From Balanoglossus misakiensis (Eukaryota; Hemichordata): a stretch of 64,000 nucleotides of DNA. The position numbers and the translations under genes were made by a program. The stretch covers positions 9,424,001-9,488,000 of the forward strand of contig CM082583.2 in the NCBI GenBank assembly GCA_040954595.2, read 5' to 3'. The notes beneath the pieces were generated by a model. That model searched no databases, was not told where the DNA came from, and worked only from the letters and a program-made list of their open reading frames with translations. This document shows, in pieces, positions 12,792 through 28,200 of this stretch (position 1 is its first letter; every line of letters begins with the position of its first letter).

Positions 12792-15700
12792 CTGGAATTG
12801 AATGGGCCTTTTAAACCAATATGGCAAATATGCTGATATATAGTCAGGAGTCTATCTTTCCATACAGTTTAAACAGCAGATACGTTTTTCAGAAATTCCT
12901 AACTTTTCTCAAACAGCCCAAAATGTTGTCGATTAGATTGTCATGCATATGTTTTCATCAATATCTGTTGCAAAATTAAAACCTTTCCCCTATACACACA
13001 AGAAGATTTGTTTTATTAAAAAAACAGAATAACTCAAATCTATCAAACAATGTAATAAACAGCTGTGCACATTGTGATACTAATTTGTTCAAAAGTGGAA
13101 TAAGATTTGTGGAAACTTTAATTCTCATAAATAGAGCGTGCAATGACCTGAGACTTGAGTGCTGTTGAATATTCATGAGTGTCAGCTGACAGTCACATGA
13201 TGTGTTCCTGATTCAAGTGTTGTATAAAAGTCACACAAACATTTCCTGATAGACACACTTTATGATTGTATAAATGATTCAATTAAAAAAAAATACGGCT
13301 GGAGACCTTTACCCCCATCCACCCCTGTCATCGAATAAAGTCATATCAACAGGACAGATATAATGTTGCAATCTCAAATGTCATATTGCATTTTGTGGTC
13401 AAATTACAGATATTTTATCAATATAAAATGAACATACTTTTTAATATTCGGTTCGAAACTCTATATTGCAAGCTGGGATTTGATGTTTTTTTAATGTCAA
13501 TGAAAGTTAAAAAAAACCTGGCTGGTCAACTTTTAAAGTCAGTGACAGACTTTGATCTCCACAAAATAACAGGCCTGTACAAAGACAGAGATCCACTTGA
13601 CTATATATAACACAGAGAGATTTTCACATAAAGTCAATTGGTTCATCCAGACAATAGTCTGGCTGCCCACAAAACATTATGCAAGGAAGACTCAGACACA
13701 ACTGATATCAAAGCATTGTTTACCGGACTGATCAACTATTCTTTAATTTCGATACGTCGCCTTGTTCAAATCAAATTTTGGATAGCCTGAGAAAGTCCGG
13801 GTCAGAAATCCTACAAGCTAACAAATTAGTAGCAAAGTATTACTAGTGGGGGCCAGTGTTTTGTTTTTAAAGGTTAATCCATATATAATATTAAAATGTA
13901 ACATAACTCAGGAATGCATAGAGGGAACATGTTCAAAATAGCCATTGAATAGTCATCGAGTTCCATTTCGAATGTCCACAATCATTTTATGGAAAGGTAT
14001 CAAACGACTCCTACATGTACATGAATCATACAGACGACATTTAAAAAATACCGGTACTGGCATTTCTGAAAGACTGGAGTGTTGATACTTTATTTCCTTT
14101 CATACAACTTCTCGACCATTAAAATGCTTTCTTTTAGTCATCCTCTTTTGAATCAAACAATTTTTGAATAAATTTATGGAGCTGTTGATTTCAAATGGAT
14201 GATTCAAGTCATAAAATTTTGATGCGCAACCGAACGAACCATGGCATTTATATCAATAAAATATCAAAATCAAAATGGACAAAATGCCATCTCAAAAATG
14301 GAAGGCATGATGAGATCATGGGTATACCGCGGTGCGTTCTACAAATTTCTGACTTGCGTACATTCAACCCCAAAAGCTAATCTCACATTCCCGAATCGTA
14401 CCGTCAGCCACTCCATTTACAAACTGCATCCCATATGTGTGCCCCAGGGGAATTTGGCTAATTCTGAAAATCTGATGATACAAAATTAATGAACACAGGT
14501 TGAGCTGAACCAACTTAAAATGTTTCTCTGTCCGTTTTGTAAAATGCAGGCACATTCCAATATTAAACATTCAAACACTTATACACTAGCTGCAGTTCCA
14601 TCAAATACAGGATATGCTGTCATGTCGACTTTTTAACAAAATCTTTGCTCACTAAAATGCCGTCCCACCTTTAAACTATACCGTCCGACAGAATTGTCAT
14701 ATAAACTTTACATTTACATTTGTGGCCTTCATAATACAACAGAAACGGAAAGAAATATTCAAAATTGAGTAAAATTGATTCTCTGGTTTAGGCCTCTTGA
14801 GGGCTCTCTACAAACCACTACTTGACTGTCAAATTTTCTAATGCACTGCGTCATTTGATATCCTAATTTAATTTAAGTTTGGTTGTGTATATTTTTTTTT
14901 AGTTTTACAGATTGTAATTATAGCTAGATCCTAATGGAAAAATGATTTTAATAAAGGCCTAATACTTTTCTAAATTTACCTAGGCTCTGGTGTTCTAGTC
15001 GATTGTCACCGTCACAATAACGTTAAAGTCTGTATATAGACCCCTTTGTATGGTCAGACTGTCCTGGCATGATAAATCGTCTGTATCCAAGCATGAGTGG
15101 CCACCAATGACAGGTTCTGGCAGTCTAAACATCCCCGACGCATGACTGCTCCCGAAAGACGTCTATAAATCTACACATTTGTGAAGAGGTCCCAATTGTA
15201 AGACAGTGTGTGTATGTGTGTATGTGCACAGTAATCACAAAGAATGGCAATTCTCCCTGTATTTTCAACCCCACAAGTCAAATTCCTGGCTCTTTAAAGC
15301 TACTGATTAAATTTAAACGTGGTTTATGAACTGATTTCGATGACCTGACCTTGTGGATGACCTCACATGTACCCCTGGCCGCTCAGGTGAAGGTAAATCA
15401 AACCCAGAGCCGGATATATAATGATAGCCATCATCAATAAAGCAATCAGTAGTAATCAAGGCCACAACAAAAATGTTTTTTTTTTCCCAGCGGGGTATTC
15501 TGCACTGTAGATTTCGGAAATATATACCATAATAAACCTCAAAAGAAGTTGGTAATTAAAAACTGTAAACTCAACACACCTTGAATGTACATGTATAAAC
15601 TGTGAATGTGTGTTAATGAAATTGGCTGCAATAGATGAGCTTGCTTTAGGGGTCTGCCCCCCCCCCCCCCCCCCCAAAAAAAAAAGAATCAGAATACCGC

Positions 15701-18700
15701 TTACAAGACAAAAATGCAAAAATTTCTTCTGCTATTGGAGCACTGAACTTTAAAACATTTACATTTCCCAGTTTTTTTCCAGGGAATCAAGTGTCACAGT
15801 TGTAATGATCTATAATTTTTGATGCTCAATTTACTTGATCCGGTTTCTGTGTATGTACATAACAAGTGTATACGGTTTTATTTTTATCGTTTATGAATCA
15901 TAGATGAAGCCAGCTGTGACAGAAACCCTCAGAAAGTCCTGTTGTGTATTATTTATTCGGATTTTTATCATACTAGTATTGAGTACAACTCTGTTTGTCA
16001 TTTTCTGCCTTGCTGGGAAAGAGACAAACACATACATCATATACAAATTCAATTCATATACAAAATCAAGATGACAATATATCAACGTTAATTTCTGCTG
16101 TCTGCCAATCGAGTCCCCATAGAGGTGTTATCTTATGGCACAAATATGACTATTTTGAAAATTATATGGAATCTTATCCATAATTGCATTTTGAATCAAT
16201 TGTAGATCACAGGATACATCTATTAACCTGGTGATAAAACATCAATCATTTTTATAACTGTACACTGTTCCTCAGATGTTTTGTAGTTCCTTGTAGTATT
16301 GGTTGTTGCTGTGACTGTTTTTCGTAAATATGGTTTCAACATTTCAGTCAACCATGACCAACATGTACGGCTAATGAGGAATATGCCTCCTTGATCAACT
16401 CATGATGACGAAGTAACTGACTCAAGAATTAGAAGAGGAAAAATTCATTAACCTCTTCACTGTTCAACTGACTGTGAAATAACGGATCACTTCACAGGGA
16501 AAAAGTTTGCATGCAAATGTAATTATCTTTTGAAATAATACAGGGGGTTCATACCAACCTGCAACTGATACTTTATGTTATTACTAAAGAATCAATGCCA
16601 TCTATGCTTTTGCCCTTGTAAAATTGACTTTATAACAAAATAAATTTACATTTCAATGCCTTGATGCTTTTAAAGAACCACCTGTTGACTGTCACGTGAG
16701 CAATGCCCATGCAGTGTCAAACTTAAAGCAGGAATGTCTCATCTGAACTGCATATGTGACTTTTCTGTTTACAAAAAACCACACTATCACTCTGCATTGT
16801 TCCACTATACATGTTATAAATCAAAATGAATTAAGTGACGATGCACTGTTGGCCAATGATGTACATTGTAGCAGTTTAATACTATGCTGGAACATACTCA
16901 TCACTATATTTTTATCATGTTTAGTTTTACAAACAGACGAGGAGGGGGGGGGGTGCCATTCATTAATAGACAGATGCAGACACACATGAGCTAATACATT
17001 AACTATTTGCATGATGGAATTCTTGGATTAATGTATTAATGTGCCATGTAATCTTCAGTGCGTGGCCAAGATGTGGCAACACACAGCTGAGTCCTGTAGG
17101 TTATTCATGAGCCCCGACTGCAAAATTCCACGATTTAATGATGTTTTTTTAATGGTGGGCAAAATTGCTATCTTTTACTTCTTTAGCTCAGTATGGCTTT
17201 GAATGAGTAAATAATCATCATTAGAGATGACGCGGAATTGATGAATCCATGTGTGTGTTTTGGAAATACATCCTATTAATTATGGATATCAGGGACTTAT
17301 CGGGGAAAATAGTGAAGTTTGCATATTCCATGAGATTATATTGCCATGTTTACGATCCATCAATTTATAAACTTGAAATGAGATTCGCTTCTGAATACTC
17401 CCCTGTCAAATAATACATTAATATGGAAAATTTTGGTTAATCCGCACCACAAAAAATCATCTGCCTCAAATTATATAAAAAATGAATATTTTTGTCAGTA
17501 TATAGCGAGTTGTGTTAGTTTAAACTGATGTGAACAAAATAAATGAATAAATAAAAATTCACTCATATCCTCTGTTGCTTGAGCAACACTTCTAATTTGG
17601 GGATCAAACCTGTTTTAACTTCATAAAGTACACATGTTGCAAGGACATCGACACTCCAGTAATCACAAGTTCCCAACGATGGCTTCCAGTTGTAGATTGC
17701 TTATTACAGACATCACCTAAGTTGCCAGCTGACCGATTCCAGTTGTAACGATACCCACAGGAGTGATTCTGTGCAGCCCCAGTGCAGCCTTCAGCAAGTG
17801 TCCCCCCATTCAGGCATCCATTGCACGATCAACAGAGACCCCAAGATTCTAATCGTCCTCAGTGGAGCCATGTATCTTCTGCAAATGTCCCTTTATCAGT
17901 TTTCCCTGTGTCTCTTATCAATATATAACATCTTTTTCTGCCGTTAGTCAGCCAAGACGCATAAAGTAAACACAATTCTTCGGAAAGCAATTCCCATAAA
18001 AACATCAAGAAACTGGGTTCAGAATGACAATGTCACAAAAATGCACAAGAAAGTATTTTGATATTTTCGCCGTCACTTTCAACGATTTGTTCTTGAGAAA
18101 ATTGATTATAATCAAAAATAATACTAAAATGGTTCCAAGACATTGCCTTCTACATTTTTGTGAGACGAAAAGGCAAACTGATTCACTACAAGCAGGACAA
18201 AATGTTGTATAATCAAGGCAATTTTATTATATAAAGCATGATCTTGGGTTTGTCAATGACTGGTTTGTACAAACCACAAATCTGAATCTCAAAGTCGATT
18301 CTTTCTGCCAATTACCACTTCAATGGACATGTCATTTCTTCTGACAATGTCATTGCTGATTTTGTCATTTCAGGACAAATCAGACCCCCTCTGATTGGCC
18401 ATTGTCACGAGCGCAATTGAATCATCTTCGGAAGTGGCCGTGCATAATTGGCTTGTTGGAATTGGGTTGTGGAACGCAATCACGCTGGAAATTACTTTCT
18501 GCACTTGGGGTTTGGTTTAAGAAACAAGTGCATATACTCCCCACTTTGGTTGTGTACAGAATAGGGGTCACATATGACATGAATTTCTGCAGTCCTTCGT
18601 AAATCAGTTTTTATCCCTTCTTGCAAAAAATGCTTGTTTTGTATGTCAAAATCCTTCATTCATACTAGAATATCTGTTTCTCTGCATACTGTAAGCAGTT

Positions 18701-21700
18701 TAAAGGGACAGAATCTTTCTATAATTTAGAAACTGATTTTTGTCCAGAATCCACAGGTAGCACTAACACCCGCCCGAAGTAATTCAATTAAACCACAGTT
18801 TTCAAGCTGTCCAAATTTGAACACATTTCTCTTAAAATTGGAGTCAATTTGCAAAAGGGGGAAAATTATACGGAAAACAGAAAATGGGCATGTCTGAGAG
18901 AAAACGTCTTGCAATGTGTCATTTCATATCCATATTAAAAAGCAAAGAACAGCGCATAAAAAAGAGCCATTTCCTCTTACCGATCTTTTCAACCCAGCTT
19001 ATCAAATTACCTGCAAATGCTTAATGGTGCCGGCCTGTCAATTTATTGGCAATTTTCTGGATATTTACCTTTGCCTTTAATCATGCCTTCTACTCAGTGC
19101 CTGTCTCCCGGTTTATTGGAATAAAGATGATTTGAGTCAAAATTAATATTGCCCGTTCTGATATAAAACCAATTTCTCCGGAAGCAACGATCACTCTTAT
19201 CACAGACATATTTCCATTTGTTGCTTTGTATCGGCCAAATTGATGAATTTTCCTGTCAATTTCAGGCACTGTTACTCTTAAAGTTTTTTTTGTTCAAACA
19301 AAAGTGATGTATATTATGAGACCACGCTTACATGAGGTGTAGTACGCCAGATATAGAATTTCTACGCTAGCTATATGATAGAAATTGAAAAGAAATTTCT
19401 CCTGAACATTTTGAGGGAGTGGTCATTGTATTCTGGGAAGAAGGGGGGGGTCTCAACATCAGTATGTGCTATTATTAAAAACATAAGAAAAAACTGCAAT
19501 ATAACTCATTTATTTGAAATTTCCAGTTAATTTTCCCCCCAGATATTTCTTCAAAGGAAGGAATTTTACCGTTTTCTTGTCATTCAGTGGCTTAATTGGG
19601 ACAGTGAAGACCTCCTTGAAATGTGGGTAAGAAATTTCCACCCAGTGACTCATCTGCATTGCAGACTTCAGGAATGTTGTGATTTGGACACAAACAACCA
19701 TGATTCATATCTATGTATGGATCAATCAGATAGTAGGAATGTGGCACAACCGTGGAATGTGGTGATGTCCACTGTTCAAAATCCACACTAAAAATGTAAT
19801 CTAAAGCAAATCACTTTTTATACCCCACTGGATGTAATCTGTCAAAATATGGCCCACAGCCAATCAACATGGCCAGGGAAGGCAAGCAAAGGAATTGCGT
19901 ATGACATTCTAATCTTCAAAAAAATCTACTCATTAAAATTTATGAAATATGAATATATAACAATACAAAACCACTTTTTCGCTCAACTGTTATTCAACCG
20001 AGTCCGCTCTGAATAATATTCATCCAGATTCATTTATTTTTATGTAACTTAAACACCACTTATCAATGGTCTTTATTTCATAAATATTTATAAATATTTA
20101 GGCTTTGTTGACTTACCAGAGTAATTTAAAATGAGACTTTTTATTTGCAATTTAAATTTGATGTACTTTGTTTGAATGACTGCAATAAATTCTCAATTTT
20201 CAGGCACAAAATGACAGAATTCAGTTAGTTTACATCAAATTTTCTTATTTGTATTGTAAATAATTGGACTGTGAAATTCTCATTAAAAATCTCCCCATTT
20301 TCTGATGTTGGGGATTGGATTTGTGTTTGCTATGACATTTAGCTCTCAGCGTGGATTTTGGCGATGTTTATTTTGCAGGTGAATTAAAAGCAATATTCCC
20401 AACAGCAGCTGTGATGTCAGTCCAAAAATAAACATTACTCACTGTGTGCTGTAAAACCACCCCTGCTGGTCGGAAAATAAGACACAGTTGGAGGCTGGCC
20501 GTCAATTCTGTTGCCAGTTAATAGGTTTTGGTTGTATCAGGTACCACAGTATTGCCCTGTGTTGAATATGCATGAGACTCTTTAATAAAGTGTGCATTGG
20601 CAATTTGACTGTCACAAGACACCTTTAATTGATTTGCACAAGCAGTTCTGGCCTTGTACTCGGTCTGCATATATGCTTCATGTTCAAAATGAGTGATGTA
20701 TGGAGTATATAGATAGGGCTATGGTTTTAAGTTCCACATTCTGTGTGCTACATGTATAGCTGCCACCTCCAAAGTAATGCATTTCTTGTTCTGTGAATTT
20801 ACTTTTTCTAGATAACTCAGGTGTTAAGGGTGATGGTAGCATGTTTTTTTGTATGTATGTGTGTTTGTTGTTTCAAGGTTTCAGGGCAAATGAGAACTCT
20901 CAGTCTGTTTTACCGGTAATATTTGTCAGAATCTTGGTGACTAAATTCTCTTCCTGCCATAAAATCAGAATCCTGTGATTTTCCCAAGACGGAACAGCTT
21001 GTAAATCCCTCCGGATTTGTCCTTCAGTCCTTTGTTGAAATCTTGGTGACTCAAATCATTAACGGTCATGAAATTTTTATCTTTCGTGAAAGCTTTGCTG
21101 ATAGTTTCAAACCATTGCACTTTTATGAGAATTTTTCGCGGCCCTTTTTATCGGGGCATTTGAAATGACTGGCTGTATCAGTTCTCGTCTACATAAATGG
21201 TTCAGATTTAGGGTTTTTAATAACTGATTTTCCTGATTTATTGACATGAAAGGATGATGTCTTTATTGAAGAGATTTAAGGATGCATGTTGATGGTCAGT
21301 TTTCACAATGACATGACAAGTTGAGATGAGTTTCCGAACTATAATATGGCGCTGCATACATAGGGTCTGATAAATTCCATTTTAATGGTGAGAGAGGAAT
21401 CTGCCTACATGAGATTTTAATACAGGGAAGGACCCCTGCATGTCACTTTAGCTGAGTCACAAGTTCAATTTCCTTCCGTGAGAAAATCAATTACAGGACA
21501 TCATTTTGAAAACAGGAGACCTTCCAAACAACTGAAGACTCTTAATTTTAAAGCAAAACATGTTTACATCCAGAATTTATTTGCAGCGTCTTTAAAACAA
21601 AAATACATGTACTTCTAGAGTGATTGCTATGGCGATATGCTAATTCCTCAACTGACAGTAAAAACCATTTTAATCTTACACCCTATCCCGAAGGACATGC

Positions 21701-22084
21701 TTTTAAACAATTTTTTTTTCTTTTGAATTTCAATCTGCAGAGCTTTGACAGTTTCGTGGCCCACCGGCTTCAATCAATTGAGCGTGTCAGTATTATAGAC
21801 GAGACTTGATGTGATGTACTCGGACTCCAAATGAAGTAATCTGGATTTGTGCGAGGCTATAAACAGGATGAATCACACAAAAACAATGAATGACCACAAT
21901 CCATCCATGCAATGAATCTTTTTTTTTGTAAGACTCTCACAGTACTTGTAATCTTGGCATATGTGTTGAAGGCACAGAGTTTCAGCAAGGAGCGTACTTT
22001 TGCCACCAGATTGAACACACGTGAGATGTGAATCACTCGACGCTGGGGAGAAAGTGATTCTCTACTGACGCGACAGGAAGTGTA
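12792..22084. other. Long intergenic stretch, no supported gene
   Basis: AT-rich, with scattered stops in all frames and CA/TG-rich patches. The only coding-like fragment is on the minus strand at about 14364-14470, an open frame containing IPLGHTYGMQFVNGVADG. It follows a TTTTCAG acceptor and ends at a weak donor (GGG/GTTGAA). It could belong to the same unknown minus-strand gene as the 11.6 and 12.7 kb exons. Homopolymers: C19 followed by A10 at 15657-15685, G10 at 16944-16953 and G8 near 19443. Confidence 0.35.
15657..15685 (+). repeat. Poly-C/poly-A compound homopolymer
   Basis: Nineteen C are followed immediately by ten A. This is the same class as the G tracts elsewhere, in the opposite orientation. 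Such tracts are prone to length change and assembly error. Confidence 0.85.
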
Positions 22085-22149
22085 TATAGTCTAGAATCCA
22101 GACTCCTGTGCGGAAAAAACACGTACACTAGTCTGGATTCTAGACTATA
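22085..22149. repeat. Perfect 20-bp inverted repeat (hairpin)
   Basis: TATAGTCTAGAATCCAGACT at 22085-22104 is matched exactly by its reverse complement at 22130-22149 across a 25-nt loop. The perfect arms and TA-flanked termini suggest a recently formed tiny inverted-repeat element, a solo-terminal foldback or a hairpin transcript. No coding frame crosses it. Confidence 0.85.
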
Positions 22150-22245
22150 ATGTGGAAAAACATGGCACTGTGACCTTCAGAAAATGATTCTTCATGATCA
22201 TGTACAGTCACCATGCAGATCTTTTTGACTAGGTGATTTGATTTC

Positions 22246-22280
22246 TCTGTCTGTCTGTCTGTCGAGATCTGTCTGTCTGT
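22246..22280 (+). repeat. (CTGT)n microsatellite, interrupted
   Basis: CTGT/TCTG tetranucleotide units, broken once by CGAGATCTG. A simple repeat with no associated gene. Confidence 0.8.
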
Positions 22281-25200
22281 GTAGTCTCTCCCCCACCTCC
22301 ACCAATCTCACTTCTGCTCAGCCCAGATCCACTGCCTTAAATCTCCCTGTCATATACCATTGTGCTGACCTTTTACATGGTAAATTTTCACACTGAGCAA
22401 TCTGCGATTTCCACACAGCAAGGGACTCTATCATTCCTCCCCCTCTAACCCACATCACACACGTAAGTGCTGCGCATCAGACTACACCGTGATTGGCTAA
22501 ATGTCAAGAGCAGCTGGCACACACTGTGATACACTTTTCCCGACAAAGCTATAAGTTTTATGTCCCCCAAAATACGGATTTGCAACAGAAATTAAGTACC
22601 ATTTGTGTGTAAATGTACCAGTCTGCACGGAGGCGATGTGACAGGGTCGGGGTTAAGGCATGGTAACTACATGTCCATTCATTGGACAGCTAGCTTAAAA
22701 TCCAACACTGCACCAGGCATGTGGTTACTGTGACCCAAATTTTCATCAAATCTAGTTCAAAATGGTTAATACTAAGTAGAAACACAGGTGTTCTTGAAAA
22801 AACAGTATTCCAGCCCAGGGATGTTCAAGTGTGGCAACATATATTTTTGACATTCCATAAATGAGGACAAACACCCACTTTTTGTTTCTCAGACCTCAAC
22901 ATCACAAATGTTTGCTCTTCTAAAAATCCAGACCTCCCAGGTAAACAGCTGAATCAATCACCAAAAGATGTATTTCACCCGCGGAAATTGAAAAGAACGT
23001 CCCACAAGACGATTGGGTCAATAGGAAAATATTTGGCTGGAAATCAGAACCTTGATACATGCGTGTACTCAGAGCACACCAATCAGGAAAAGCACACACT
23101 AAAAGCAGAAACAAAGCAGTGGAAACTCATCTTCCCATCGATCCAAGACACATCTGTATATCATGGGAATTACTGGCTTGATGGAATAACTGTCGGGTTA
23201 ATCTGTCAGACCAGAAATTAAAACGGGAGGTTTGCCATTATCGCCTTACAATACTAAATTCATAATTGATTATTTCTATTTTAATTCCGCCTAAAAAAGC
23301 CAAATTAATCCACAGTGTTCCAAGAATAGGAAGTCAGATTTAGAATAAGGGTGGGGCATGTCTCCCAACTGTAGTCAGGGGAAATGTCTACAGCCAAAAC
23401 TGTGAGTTTTAGTTTCTGCACCCATCAATAGACAAAATCTTGAGTTGTGAAAGTGCTGGGGGAGTAGAGATGCTTAAAGATTCAGGTGTTCAGTGAAATT
23501 TTCCGATCCCCAGACAAGCCAGAAATACCCCACTTTACTCCAGCTCCAGTCTAAAATTCTATGTATGAACTGCCAAACACAAATTCTGAATATCTGAAAC
23601 AGTATGCTTTTAAAAGACGCGACAGTTAGCCATGTGGGACTGATCTATCTGGGTGTGACCTGGATATCAAAAAAGCTAAGTGTGTGGGGTTATCAGCCAA
23701 GGAAACAGCACAGGTACATGTACACGGGCCTTTTTAATATTGTATATGCCGGCAAAAGAATTGCAAATGCGCGGAAAGCCTTTGTGGATGGTTTATTGTT
23801 GCTTGGGGCACTATGAATCATAGCATAACATTACAATTTCTGTGGACAATAAGGAACGTTTTTTTGTGTGTGTGTGAAATTGTTAAGAGCCTGGAAGACA
23901 TAAAACAAATCTGAATGTGGTATATATACACAAAGCTCGCAATCATTTTGAATTCACACTGCAATATGGAAACGGATGCTATAATAGAAATGTTTTTCTG
24001 AAATTATTCTCCTATTATATAAGACCATGAGGAATGATTCATTCGTAACGGCTACGAGCATGTCACATATCAAACAGCCAACAAAAACCCTCTCCCTGCA
24101 GAATTTCTCTAAACAGCATTGTCCTTCATATTTGCTCGTAGCCCATAATTGAGAAAACAAATTACTGGATGAATTCTCATGATCTCATCATATAAGACGG
24201 ACTGATAAAAACATCCACAGACAAAATCATTCAACACCACCATGAAATTTGAAGAAAATCAAAACAAGACAATACTTATTGACATTTGCATTATAGGTAT
24301 TTTTAATGACAATACACTTAATAGTCTAATAAACAAAATACATAGTAATTTCTCCATTTCTTTTCATATTTTTTTTTCAAAAAAATAACTGTCTTTGGAA
24401 GGTTGTGTATGATACTCTGTTTTTTTTAACGGATTCAAAAATGATTAATACATGAATGGAAAACTATGAATTCCTACAGGAATAAGTTATCATAAAAAAG
24501 TTTAATATACAGAAAAAGATTGTTTCAAATACTGTAAAATATTGATGGGGTATTTGTAGGAATTTCCAACAGCTTTCACTTTTACGTATTTAAGCTCTTG
24601 CGAAGAACCTTAGTGATCCATTTTTCTTCAAAATGAAAAAAAAAGTATTTCAACAACCAAGCAACCATGTCTGTGCGCATCGCGTTTCTTTCTTCAAAAA
24701 AGCTTCTGGGTCGAATAGTTTAGCATTTCTAAAATATATTCTCTTCATACATTAATTTTGGAAATCATCACAGAAAGTTGTAAAATGTGGGCTCACTAGA
24801 TTGGTTTATATATTTGTTTCGCTTTGTAAAATTGTGAGCAATAAATAATCAAGTCAGAGCACATTTCATTGTCAGAGGTTTACAGGGATAAGCTTTCTGA
24901 TAAAAGTTGTCAGAACCAAAAATCTGAAAGTTTGTCTTCCTTATTCTGTATTCTCAAAGTGAAATTCTAAGAGTACGTCGATGAAAAAAAGGCCCAAGTC
25001 ACTGAAATTGATCGCTAATGATAACAGTCACAGTACTTGCATGTCTTTGAGCAATCCGTTGTAAACTTCGGGCAAAATGAAATGAACAATGTCCTGTAGA
25101 TGTACATTTCACGGCCATTCCACTCACCTCAATCTCGGCGCATTATCTGCCCGGAATTGGAATGGGGGAAGAAAAAAAAACTCACGGCCACTAATCTTAA

Positions 25201-28200
25201 ACAGGAGATGGCACTTTCTGTCTGATTCTGAACACAGTAATTGTTTAATGAACAACTCTCTAGTAAGCAGAGTGACAGGGACTGGATTTGTCGATATTTC
25301 TGTGACTAAAAACAATCTGTCGATGATGAGTAAGGAATGAGTCAGCAAATCAGGGCATGCAGCTGGCTGGAAGGGTTGACGCGCGTCTTGCAGGATTCTT
25401 GGATTGAAGAAATGGCCGGGGAGATCGCGAGTGACTCACACAGTGGACGAGTGGACGTCTGGCTCTTGGCAAGGCGGGCTGTACGTGTAATTTGGAAGTT
25501 TGACGCCACTTGGGCAGACTTGGTTCTTCAAATTCCTGTAGAGATAAAAAAAATAACATTTGTTAACTTGAGGTACTGTACTCCATCTTTGTTTGACACA
25601 TGATCTATTAGATTTTAATAAGCCCAGGTAAAACAACTATAATCACATGAAGACACTCGACTCATCCAAGTCTAGATTTTTGTCAACATGTACACTCAGC
25701 ATGCAAAACATTCAAGTTGTGTTCAATACTGAAAAAAAGTAAAGTGTACCAAACTTCATGAATCATGAGTCATGCCCAACAGGGGACAAATCATGATTAA
25801 CACACAAAGTACATTTGATACAGATCTTACATATCTCAAAACATGACACAATACAATACATGCATCTTTAGTTGTTAACAGTGTAGATTGTAGTATAAGA
25901 GAGGCAGAAATTGTCCACAGTAAACTGATCAGTCCTGTATATCTGAGACATTCTATACTCATTTTAACCATTCATACCACTCGCCCAAATTCTGATTTGT
26001 ATTCAGAAAGCATGCTCTTGCTAATCTTTGCTACCAGTATATTTGCCCAATTACAGAAACACCGGAATGCGAAATTACTCGTATCATCATTTGTGACCAA
26101 TGACAAGCCATTTCACAAAGCACACCTGATTTCATTGCGTTTGCGCTACAGTTTTATTAATCAAGTAAAGAAGACGGTTTCATGGAATTTGCCCGACAAT
26201 TACATGGGTTTTACACTTGACAAGGTGATGAAATTCTTGTGGAACAGGATTGGTCTCTGCTGACATCAGTGTCGTCTGTGAGACCAGGTTTTTCTTTGTC
26301 TTTCTATCACGGAGACATTACATTTTTTAACTTCCGCATTGACACACCACTAAAATGTTAAGGCTGGTTTATTGGACCTACACAAATTTTCCCTCCATTG
26401 GTCTTAACATCACACAGGATTTTCTATGATAAACAAAAAAATGACCGAACATTGTCTCAATTCCCAGCTGCCCAGAGGCTAGGCCAGAAACGCACACTTG
26501 ACAGGCACACCACTTGCAACACAGCAACGGTCAATGACAGTCAGAGGCTTGTGACTGATAAAGTTGATAAGCCAGTGTAATAGACCAGGTTATTTCCCAA
26601 ACAACGCCTAATTGAGCCAATTTTTCGGGGCTGTCTTCCTCCCAGTGAATGATTGCATTCCAGCAATAATTGGCAGAGGATGCAATTACAGGGTTGGATT
26701 TTTATCAAACTATCTGATCACAACACAGGTGTGTATGTCTGTGTGGGGCTGTCAGATGGTAAATTGACTGGAACTTCCCAATCTTTACGCACTGGTATGG
26801 ACATGCATCTGAAGCAAGAGAGACGTATCCTCACTGGATGTGAAACCACTTGCAAAGTTTCCTCTTCTTCCGCATGTTTGCAAAACAAAACAGGCCATTG
26901 TTGGACTTTGCAAAATATGGCAGCAAACTGCCAAACACATGGTCAGCACATTAGTCTGTACTTAAAGGGACACATGCAACACAAGGAAAAATGAGCCTTT
27001 AACACTTAGTCTGCAGAACAAGGAAGTCTGCACATTCTGACAGGCAACTCAAGACTTTATCGGTATTTGTGAATGTTCGTGCCCACTTATCTCCAAGTCT
27101 TGGCAAATCAATTGAAAATCAAAACATGCATATAAATACAGACCCCCTCGTCTAAAACCCCCAGACAGAGGGCTCAATGTAATGCAGAAATGACTCTTTT
27201 ATAAGTGCACCCGTGAGATCCAGACTAACAGTTCATCAGGTTTATGTAGTCATGTGTAAGTTGAACAATGACAACAGTTGCATGGGGCTGAGCCAGCAGA
27301 TAAAAATATCTCCACTGCCCAGACACACAGTTATGTACACCAAATTCGCCGAACATGCTTGAAATACTGTATCACGTACGTGCAAACTCCCAGTTCAAAT
27401 GTCCATTTAGCAGGAACAGCTCAGAACAGCACTACAGATAATTTGAGATAATGTCGGTGGTGACTAAAATCATAAATGGACTACTACATGTAAGAGAGAG
27501 AGAGTTGTATAAACTTAGAAAAAATTTGAGTTCCAGCCGAGAAGACATGGATGTTGTGAGAGTGATTCACGACAAAGGCACCTCTTTCGTGGTTTGGTAG
27601 ACAGAACAAATTCTCACGGCTCCAAAAGAGTCTTCCTTTGATAATTGTTGTGAAGTTAAACAATTGTTGATTGACTAGACCAACCCACAGGAATGTCTTG
27701 CAGGATAAACCACTGCAATCAACATCCTTTCCCAAAATGTACTGGGTATAGTAACATCTTTGATGATGAAACTTGATAACAAACCAGACCAGCCGATTTG
27801 AGTACAAGACACTCGATATAACCACATAGCAACAGGGAGATATGCAACCCAGACCAGACACAATAAACATAAAATTTCATATTGCTATATACAAAATTAT
27901 GACTACAACCTAGACTTTCAGACCTTGTGGCAAAAATCAATTTCTGCAACTTTGAAATGCGCAATTCTGTCGCGTGTGTTGAACCATCAGGACAATAAAA
28001 TCACATGTGGATTTCACTGAATATTGAATTCACTGCAGGGGTGCCCGATAAACTGCTTCCTCATTTAGACCACGACTTGGTAATAGGAATTTATAGTGCA
28101 TGTCACAACAGCCCACATTTTGTCAATTATGCAACCACAGATCGGACCACCCTAAAATCACAGATCCCGGGTATGATATACGGCTCGATGAATGATTATG

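Noticed and set aside
19510-19790. Overlapping minus-strand frames with a TTTTTAG acceptor (VDFEQWTSPHSTVV and HWVEISYPHF)
   Set aside because: Protein-like in parts, but split over two frames with no donor that reconciles them; at best a decayed fragment.
25337-25603. 88-codon plus-strand frame in a GC-richer patch
   Set aside because: An overlapping frame of similar length on the other strand; no domain and no splice support.
26653-26994. 113-codon plus-strand frame
   Set aside because: No start context, no homology by eye and no neighbouring exon signals.
27484-27870. 128-codon minus-strand frame
   Set aside because: Composition of a chance frame with no recognisable domain; overlapped by two other frames on the same strand.
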